Part shown: positions 7,757 through 12,941 of the stretch, piece by piece
How positions within the stretch are numbered: position 1 is the first letter of the stretch
Layout: each line of letters starts with the position of its first letter
Origin: Acidobacteriota bacterium
Lineage (GTDB): Bacteria; Acidobacteriota; Terriglobia; Terriglobales; SCQP01
Assembly (NCBI GenBank): GCA_021823305.1
Contig: JAKAOE010000005.1
Coordinates: forward strand, 1-12,941
Length of the DNA: 12,941 nucleotides
Direction of reading: 5' to 3'
Made by a program: the position numbers and the translations under genes
Notes under the pieces: generated by a model
Database searches by the model: none
What the model saw: the letters and a program-made list of their open reading frames with translations, nothing else
Told to the model about the DNA's origin: nothing

Positions 7757-8035
7757 TCACCCCGAGCGCTTGCCCCAGCGATACCGCCGCTTCCCGCAGC
7801 GCCGGCACGAGTACGGCCACAGCAGCATCGCAGCGGCGATCCAGTCGCCGGCGGTCTGCCGCTTGCGGCGGTCGAGGTCGGTGCCGCAGCGCCAGCAGTG
7901 CTTCACCGCGCGTACGATGTGCCGCCGCCCACACTTCTCGCAAACGTATGCCGCCACTACGTGGCGCATCGTGCGTTCCCCCAGCGTGCGCTGCGTTCGG
8001 CGCAGGGGTGCGTCCTGACACTGCGGGCAAGTCAT
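7757..8035 (-). CDS. Small double zinc-ribbon protein
   Basis: This 92-residue basic protein has four CxxC knuckles: C3/C6, C32/C35, C47/C50 and C77/C80. They pair naturally into two zinc ribbons with equal 25-residue spacers (C6 to C32 and C50 to C77). The second spacer includes a hydrophobic stretch (WIAAAMLLWPY). The ATG at 8035 is preferred because the first CPQC starts at residue 3 and would be lost from any later start. An AGGGAT ribosome site lies about seven bases upstream, inside a hairpin. The gene follows the ligase-acyltransferase gene by 46 bases on the same strand and may share its transcript. Zinc ribbons often bind nucleic acid or protein partners. I cannot name a function, and a link to lipid or purine metabolism is unproven. 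Confidence 0.8.
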   Translation of the reverse strand: MTCPQCQDAPLRRTQRTLGERTMRHVVAAYVCEKCGRRHIVRAVKHCWRCGTDLDRRKRQTAGDWIAAAMLLWPYSCRRCGKRRYRWGKRSG

Positions 8036-8036
8036 A

Positions 8037-8066
8037 GCAATCCCTGCGGTCGCACCGGGGGATTGC
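8037..8066 (-). promoter_or_regulatory. Hairpin covering the zinc-ribbon gene's ribosome binding site
   Basis: On the minus strand GCAATCCC (8066-8059) pairs perfectly with GGGATTGC (8044-8037). Inside, CGGT pairs with ACCG around a GCG loop after a small internal bulge. The structure ends one base before the ATG at 8035, and the AGGGAT ribosome site lies in its 3' arm. No U run follows, so a standard intrinsic terminator is unlikely. Translational control or limiting of read-through translation is the more natural reading. Confidence 0.5.
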
Positions 8067-8081
8067 GCTCCGCTACTGCTG

Positions 8082-10676
8082 TTAGGAGATTGTAAACCAG
8101 GATTCGAGCCGTTTGGTGATTGTCTCCGCTGATTCTGTGGGAAATGTCATAACTGGCCCAAAATGAACACTTGCCTTCCCAGGATGGGGCAAAAGCGCGC
8201 CGTCGGGGAGGATCTCGTAGAGCCCGTCCAGTCGAATCGGCATCACCGGCAGCCGCAACGCCGCCACAAAGACGCCGATGCCCGGCCGGAACTTATGCAT
8301 GTGCCCGTCCGGCGTGCGCGCCCCTTCGGGAAAGATCAGCGGGCAGTAACCCGCATCCGCCAGCCGCCCGGTATGCCGCAGCGACGCCGCCACCGCGCCG
8401 TAGGCGGTCAGCAGATAGCCGTTGAAGAATAACTGCACGCCGCGCAGCCGCCAGCGGTCGCGGAAGCGCCGCCCGGTGCCGGCGCGCGCGTTGAAGACGC
8501 CCGCGAACGGGTCAATCCCCATCGCCGGCGCCAGCCACGGCCGCCACTCGCGCGGCAGCCCGCGCAGGATCAGCGGTACATCCAGCATGCTCTGGTGGTT
8601 GGCGATGAACAGGATCGGCCGCTGCAGATGCGCGAACTGTTCCACCCCTTCCACCCGGATGCGCAGCACCGCCGTGCGCAGCACCGGCAGCACGATGGTC
8701 GAGCCGGCGAGCGAGCGGAAATGGCGGAAGGCCGGCCGCAGCGGCCACATCGTCTCGTGCGCCGGCACGCGCAGTTGCGCGCCCTCGAGCTTGCCCGAGC
8801 CGGCGATGGTGGCCGGCGGCGCCGGCGCCGCGCCCTCAACCGTTCCGGCCTCGGGGTGCTGCAGCAGCACGTCCACGTCGGCCACGGTCTGGGCCAGCGT
8901 CAGCGACGTCTCCTCGATGCCGCCGGCGGTGTGCGCCTCGATCCAGCTCCACAACTCGACCCGGTCGAGCGACGACAGCCCCAGGTCACTGTCCAGCCGC
9001 GCCTCCGGCCGCAGCCGTCCCGCCGCCAGCCCCCAGCGCTGGGTGACGAACGCCTTCCAGTCGCCGGCGCCGTCGCCGCCCGGCGCGGGCGCGGCCGCCG
9101 CGCCCTGGTTCACCCAGCGCGCGATCGCCAGCCGCTGCAGCTTGCGCGTCGAGGTGGTGCGCGGCAGATGCGGCCCCGGCCACAGCGACGCCGCGCGGAT
9201 GCGCTGGTGCGGTTCGAGGTGCGCGTTCGCGGCCGCCACCGCCCGGTCCAGCGCCGCCGCCTCCGCCCCCGGCTTCACCACCACCACCGCATGCACCTGC
9301 CCGCCGCCGTTGCGCGTGTCCTCCACCGCCGCGCTCTCTTCCACCTCCGGCTGTTGCGCCAGCGCGCGCTCGACATCCTCGGGAAACACGTTCAACCCCT
9401 CGGGCGTGACAATCACTTCCTTCTTGCGCCCGAGAAACACCAGCATCTTGTTGGGCTCCATCCGCCCCAGATCACCGGTGTGCAGCCAGCCGCCGGAAAA
9501 CGTCTGCTCCGTCGCCTCCGCATTCCGGTAATACCCGGGCGAGACGTTCGGCCCGCGCACCAGGATTTCGCCGTCGGGCGCGATCTTCACCTCCAGCCCC
9601 TCCAGTGTCTGGCCGACGGTGCCGCGCTTGATCTTGAAGGGGTGGGTGATCGCGATCGCCGGCGCCGTCTCCGTCAGTCCGTACCCCTGCACCATGGCGA
9701 AGCCGAGCGCGTGCCAGTACTCGTCCAGCGCCGGGGCCAGCGCCGCGCCGCCCACGATGAACGCCCACATCTTCCAGCCCAGCCGCCGGTGCAGCTTGCG
9801 CCAGCGCCAGAACCGCCACAGCATCCCGTGCCCGCGGCTGATCGCCGGCGCCTGGTCGCGCCCGACGCCGGTTTCCGCCTCCGCCCATTGCGTGAACAAT
9901 TGCAGCTGCTGCGGCACCGCCACCAGCGCCGAGGCGCGGCGCTCGTGGATGATCGCCGCCCACTGCGCCGGCGCCTGGGTCTCGGGAAACACCACGGTGC
10001 TGTCCACCAGCGGCGGAATCAGCAGCCCCATCACCTGCCCGAACAGGTGGCTCAGCGGAATCAGGTGCACGAAACGGATGGGCAGCACGATCCGCATGCG
10101 CGGCTTGTACTTCGCCACTTCCTTGGCGATCGGACGCAGGTTGGCGAGTACGTTGCCGTGGGTGATCATCACCCCCTTGGGCTCGGCGGTGGCGCCCGAG
10201 GTGTAGACGATCTCCAGCAGCGTCTCCGGCGGCGCGTCCACCGGCGCCGGCAGCGGCGCCGGCGCCAGCGCCGCGATCTCGGCGAAGCTCATCCGCGCCG
10301 CGCCCGGCGGCGCCTCCGCGCTTTCGTGGTCGGTGCACAGCAGCGCCGCCTCGGTCTGGCGCAGCACCTTGTCGGCCAGCTCGGGCGAAAACGCCGCGTC
10401 CAGCGGCACCACCACCGCGCCCGCCAGCACGCAGCCGTAAAACGCCGCCGCCCAGGCCACGCCCGCCGCGCCCCAGATCATCACCCGCTGCCCGCGTTCG
10501 ATCCCGCGCCGCTCCAGTTCGCGCTGGAACGCGCTCGCCTTGCCCAGCAACTCGGCGTAGGAGACCCGCGTGCTCCGGTACAGGTGCTGCTCGATCAGCG
10601 CCGTGCGCTCGCCCAGGCCGGCGAGGCTGAGCAGGTAGCGCGGCAGCGAGTTCAGGTTCGCGAGATCGTGCGGCAT
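8082..10676 (-). CDS. Fused acyl-CoA/ACP ligase - acyl carrier - PlsC acyltransferase
   Basis: This 864-residue cytoplasmic or membrane-associated protein joins three parts. An AMP-forming ligase covers about 1-520, with YTSGATAEPKG at 158-168, GYGLTETAP at 331-339, HTGD at 399-402 and the catalytic-type Lys 512 in TRKLQR. An acyl-carrier-like domain covers about 538-608, with LGLSSLDRVEL around candidate pantetheine Ser 569. A PlsC domain covers about 640-864, with H694-x4-D699 and FPEGARTPDG at 782-791. Ala/Pro/Gly linkers separate the parts. By family knowledge the ligase activates a fatty acid as acyl-AMP and PlsC moves acyl groups onto lyso-phospholipid or glycerol-phosphate. The built-in carrier suggests direct handover, which is inference. 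E. coli Aas has ligase and acyltransferase in the opposite order and no carrier. The ATG at 10676 was chosen because the longer frame upstream overlaps purF and lacks family sequence. It starts 19 bases after the purF stop, and no strong ribosome site is visible. Confidence 0.9.
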   Translation of the reverse strand: MPHDLANLNSLPRYLLSLAGLGERTALIEQHLYRSTRVSYAELLGKASAFQRELERRGIERGQRVMIWGAAGVAWAAAFYGCVLAGAVVVPLDAAFSPELADKVLRQTEAALLCTDHESAEAPPGAARMSFAEIAALAPAPLPAPVDAPPETLLEIVYTSGATAEPKGVMITHGNVLANLRPIAKEVAKYKPRMRIVLPIRFVHLIPLSHLFGQVMGLLIPPLVDSTVVFPETQAPAQWAAIIHERRASALVAVPQQLQLFTQWAEAETGVGRDQAPAISRGHGMLWRFWRWRKLHRRLGWKMWAFIVGGAALAPALDEYWHALGFAMVQGYGLTETAPAIAITHPFKIKRGTVGQTLEGLEVKIAPDGEILVRGPNVSPGYYRNAEATEQTFSGGWLHTGDLGRMEPNKMLVFLGRKKEVIVTPEGLNVFPEDVERALAQQPEVEESAAVEDTRNGGGQVHAVVVVKPGAEAAALDRAVAAANAHLEPHQRIRAASLWPGPHLPRTTSTRKLQRLAIARWVNQGAAAAPAPGGDGAGDWKAFVTQRWGLAAGRLRPEARLDSDLGLSSLDRVELWSWIEAHTAGGIEETSLTLAQTVADVDVLLQHPEAGTVEGAAPAPPATIAGSGKLEGAQLRVPAHETMWPLRPAFRHFRSLAGSTIVLPVLRTAVLRIRVEGVEQFAHLQRPILFIANHQSMLDVPLILRGLPREWRPWLAPAMGIDPFAGVFNARAGTGRRFRDRWRLRGVQLFFNGYLLTAYGAVAASLRHTGRLADAGYCPLIFPEGARTPDGHMHKFRPGIGVFVAALRLPVMPIRLDGLYEILPDGALLPHPGKASVHFGPVMTFPTESAETITKRLESWFTIS

Positions 10677-10695
10677 GCGCCAGGCCCGGACGCGG

Positions 10696-12099
10696 CTAGC
10701 CGGTGTCGCCCGCGGGCACGCCGGTGGGGTAGCGGCCGGTGTAGCAGGCCTTGCAGAAGCTGTCGTCGCGGTTGTCCACCGCCGCATCCAGGCCCGCGAG
10801 CGAGAGGTAGGCGAGCGAGTCGGCGCCGATCGAGGCGCGGATCTGCTCCACCGTCTGGTTGGCCGCGATCAGCTCATCCTTCGAGGGCGTGTCCACGCCG
10901 TAGTAACAGGGCGAGATGGTCGGCGGGCAGGAGATGCGCACGTGCACCTCGCGCGCTCCGGCGTCGCGGATCATGGTGACGATCTTGCGGCTGGTGGTGC
11001 CGCGCACGATCGAATCGTCCACCAGCACCACGCGCTTGCCGTCCAGCAGGCGCCGCACCGGGTTCAGCTTCAGCTTCACGCCGAAGTCGCGGATCTGCTG
11101 CGAGGGCTCGATGAAGGTCCGCCCCACGTAGTGGCTGCGGATCAGCCCGAAGCGGCAGGGCAGCCCGGCCTCGGCGGCGTACCCCAGCGCCGCCGCCACG
11201 CCCGAGTCCGGCACCGGCACCACCAGATCGGCATCCGCCGGCGCCTCGCGCGCCAGCCGCCGCCCCATCTCCTCGCGGCTGAGCTGCACGCTGCGCTCGA
11301 ACACCAGGCTGTCGGGCCGCGCGAAGTAGACGTGTTCGAAGATGCACTGCCGCCGCTGCCGCGCCGGCGCGAAGCGATGGGTCCGCGCTTCGGCCGGGCC
11401 CGGCCCGGCCAGCCGCACCCACTCCCCCGGCGCCACGTCGCGCTCGAACGCCGCCCCGATCAGATCGAAGGCGCAGGTTTCGCTGGCGAAGCACACCGCG
11501 CCGCCGGGCAGCCGGCCCATCGCCAGCGGCCGGAAGCCCCACGGGTCGCGGATCGCGTACAGGCTGTTGGGCGTGAGCAGCAGCAGCGAGTAGGCGCCTT
11601 CCACCTGCGCCAGCGCTTCCGCCAGGGCGTCCTCGAAGGCGACGGCGCGCGACTGCGCCAGCAAATGCAGGATGACTTCGGTGTCGCTGGTGGTCTGGAA
11701 GATCGAGCCCTGGGCTTCGAGCCGCGCCCGGATGACCGCCGCGTTCACCAGGTTGCCGTTGTGCGCCACCGCGAGCTGGCCCTTGTTGCACTCCACCGTC
11801 AGCGGTTGCGCATTGTTGACGCCGCTGTCGCCGCAGGTCGAGTAGCGCGTGTGCGCGATCGCCGCCCGCCCCGGCAGCTTGCTCAGCGCCTTGGGGGTGA
11901 AGATGTCGGCCACCTGCCCCATGGCGCGCTTGGTGTGAATCGCCTGCCCCGGCCCCAGCGCGTCGCTGGCCGCCAGGCCGGCCGACTCCTGGCCGCGGTG
12001 CTGCAGCGCGTACAGCCCCAGATAGGCGAGGTTCGCCGCCTCGGGGTGCCCCCAGACGCCGGCGATGCCGCACTCCTCGCGCAGCTTGTCCCAGGGCAT
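10696..12099 (-). CDS. purF: Amidophosphoribosyltransferase PurF
   Basis: PurF commits carbon to purine synthesis: it uses glutamine-derived ammonia to turn PRPP into 5-phosphoribosylamine. The 467-residue product has the usual length. A nine-residue propeptide precedes Cys10, which would become the N-terminal nucleophile after processing (EEC-GIAGVWG). The glutaminase half shows LQHRGQESAG at 32-41, HTRYSTCG at 83-90 and HNGNLVN at 113-119. The phosphoribosyl half has the PRPP loop VVLVDDSIVRGTTS at 357-370. Cys 252, 398, 449 and 452 match in order the four ligands of the Bacillus-type 4Fe-4S cluster, so this is the iron-sulfur, propeptide-bearing type. The ATG at 12099 is supported by the propeptide; the longer upstream frame is an out-of-frame reading of purL. 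It lies 26 bases after purL. Confidence 0.97.
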   Translation of the reverse strand: MPWDKLREECGIAGVWGHPEAANLAYLGLYALQHRGQESAGLAASDALGPGQAIHTKRAMGQVADIFTPKALSKLPGRAAIAHTRYSTCGDSGVNNAQPLTVECNKGQLAVAHNGNLVNAAVIRARLEAQGSIFQTTSDTEVILHLLAQSRAVAFEDALAEALAQVEGAYSLLLLTPNSLYAIRDPWGFRPLAMGRLPGGAVCFASETCAFDLIGAAFERDVAPGEWVRLAGPGPAEARTHRFAPARQRRQCIFEHVYFARPDSLVFERSVQLSREEMGRRLAREAPADADLVVPVPDSGVAAALGYAAEAGLPCRFGLIRSHYVGRTFIEPSQQIRDFGVKLKLNPVRRLLDGKRVVLVDDSIVRGTTSRKIVTMIRDAGAREVHVRISCPPTISPCYYGVDTPSKDELIAANQTVEQIRASIGADSLAYLSLAGLDAAVDNRDDSFCKACYTGRYPTGVPAGDTG

Positions 12100-12125
12100 G
12101 GGATCGCGCGCGTCCGCCCCGCCGC

Positions 12126-12941
12126 TCACGCCAGCACCTCCATCGGGTTGAGCACGCCCTCCAGCGTCCGCTCCAGGCGCGTCTCCCACGCCTCGGCCAG
12201 CCGCTCCAGGCTGAGGCGCAGGCTGGCCGCGCCGCAGGCGATCGCCAGGCCGTGCTCGCCCGCCACCGTCTCGCCCAGCCGCGTCGCCTCCAGCCCGGCC
12301 GCGTCGGCCAGCGCCTCCAGCGCCGCCGCGTGCTCGGCGGCGCAGCTCGCCACCACGCGTGTCGCCGGTTCCTCGAACAGCGTAGCCGCCGCATCGCCCT
12401 CTTCCGGCAGCGTCACCTGCGCTCCGCAGCGCGCCACGTCGCCCTCTTCCGCCCGCCGCGCCAGGCAGCACTCCACCAGCGCCGCCGCCAGCCCGCCGCT
12501 GGAGACCTGGTGCGCCGACTCGATCCAGCCGCGCTCCCGCGCCGTCGCCAGCAGGCCGTGCAGCGCCCGCTCCCGCTCCAGATCCAGCGCCGGCGGCAGG
12601 CCCCAGGTCCGGCCCAGCACCGCCGCCGCGTATTCCGTTGCTCCCAGCCGCCGCCGCCGTTCTTCCGCGGTCAGCGCCGGCGCACCCGACAGCAGCCAGA
12701 TCTGCCGCCCCGGCCGCTGGAAGCGCGCCGGCGCCGGCCCGCGCTCGGCGCTCAACTCGATCCGCCCCACCACCCCCACCACCGGCGTGGGCTGGATGCC
12801 CTGCCCCAGCGTCTCGTTGTACAGGCTGACGTTGCCGCCGGTGATCGGCGTGCCCAGCGCCGCGCACGCCTCGCCCATGCCGGCGATCGCCTCCGCCAGC
12901 GTCGCCATCACCTCCGGCTTTTCCGGATTGCCGAAGTTGAG
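12126..12941 (-). CDS. purL: Phosphoribosylformylglycinamidine synthase PurL (C-terminal part)
   Basis: The last 271 residues of PurL are visible; the gene continues beyond the right edge. PurL converts FGAR, ATP and glutamine-derived ammonia to FGAM, the fourth step of purine synthesis. The small form works with PurS and PurQ. Recognition rests on LNFGNPEKPEVM at the edge, TGGNVSLYNET at 34-44, a SAHQVSSGGLA segment at 142-152 and LFEEPATR at 188-195. The protein ends about where small-type PurL would end, with no glutamine amidotransferase domain attached, so a separate PurQ is expected elsewhere. The AHQVSSGG segment departs from the AHD-x-S-D/E-GG I expect in the family. The GTG/ATG at 12911/12908 is internal and not a start. 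purF follows after 26 bases. Confidence 0.95.
   Translation of the reverse strand, partial: LNFGNPEKPEVMATLAEAIAGMGEACAALGTPITGGNVSLYNETLGQGIQPTPVVGVVGRIELSAERGPAPARFQRPGRQIWLLSGAPALTAEERRRRLGATEYAAAVLGRTWGLPPALDLERERALHGLLATARERGWIESAHQVSSGGLAAALVECCLARRAEEGDVARCGAQVTLPEEGDAAATLFEEPATRVVASCAAEHAAALEALADAAGLEATRLGETVAGEHGLAIACGAASLRLSLERLAEAWETRLERTLEGVLNPMEVLA

Noticed and set aside
10677..10787. A 37-codon N-terminal extension of the ligase fusion and a longer start for purF in the purL region
   Set aside because: Both extensions read through a neighbouring gene in another frame and have no family likeness. The ATGs at 10676 and 12099 fit the domain starts and the PurF propeptide.
8595..10979. 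A 794-codon open frame on the + strand opposite the ligase fusion
   Set aside because: Its translation is dominated by Arg, Gln and His with low complexity and no domain. It is the expected antisense shadow of a gene with very high third-position GC. The minus-strand frame has clear family motifs throughout.
10874..12394. A 506-codon minus-strand frame overlapping purF and purL
   Set aside because: It is out of frame with both and is made of Arg, Gly and Ala-rich sequence without motifs. purF and purL fully explain the region.
1..12941. CRISPR arrays, transposon ends, integrases, toxin-antitoxin or anti-phage genes
   Set aside because: I looked for evenly spaced short repeats, transposase motifs and small gene pairs in both strands and found none. 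The only repeats are protein-domain repeats in the lipoprotein.

Overview
The window looks like a chromosomal piece of a high-GC bacterium. I favour Acidobacteriota, by inference from protein content: a secreted protein ending in GloVer-type tandem repeats, TIG and Ig-like lipoprotein modules, a 'VPAGT...SxKTxxPGDxF' plus glycine-zipper domain that I associate with this phylum, and a compact purL-purF pair. No marker gene fixes the taxon.

Left part (1-7452, + strand) is an extracytoplasmic block. It opens with the 3' end of a gene whose product carries a PKD domain and a C-terminal glycine-zipper domain (3-743). After 19 bases follows one 2229-residue lipoprotein gene (763-7452). Its product is a mosaic: lipobox, two TIG domains, a Big_5-like domain, a module of about 550 residues I cannot assign, three Ig-like domains, an FN3-like domain, another Ig-like domain, a concanavalin-like domain, two more TIG domains, an InlB-like repeat and seven GloVer repeats that probably form a beta-propeller.

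Middle part (7453-7756) is a short convergent intergenic region with a compact tRNA-Gln(CUG) unit on the minus strand: a TATAAT box, the gene with encoded CCA, and a hairpin followed by a short U run.

Right part (7757-12941, minus strand) has visibly higher GC and reads, in transcription order, purL (5' end outside the window), purF, a fused AMP-dependent acyl ligase-acyl carrier-PlsC acyltransferase gene, and a 92-residue double zinc-ribbon gene. The gaps of 26, 19 and 46 bases suggest one transcript. PurL and PurF catalyse the fourth and first steps of de novo purine synthesis. The fused enzyme probably activates and transfers fatty acyl groups for phospholipid synthesis or repair. The zinc-ribbon gene is preceded by a strong hairpin that covers its ribosome binding site.

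I see no CRISPR array, transposase, integrase, toxin-antitoxin pair or recognisable defence system. The most unusual items are the ligase-carrier-acyltransferase fusion behind purF, the eight-cysteine unknown module in the lipoprotein, and the hairpin at the zinc-ribbon start.
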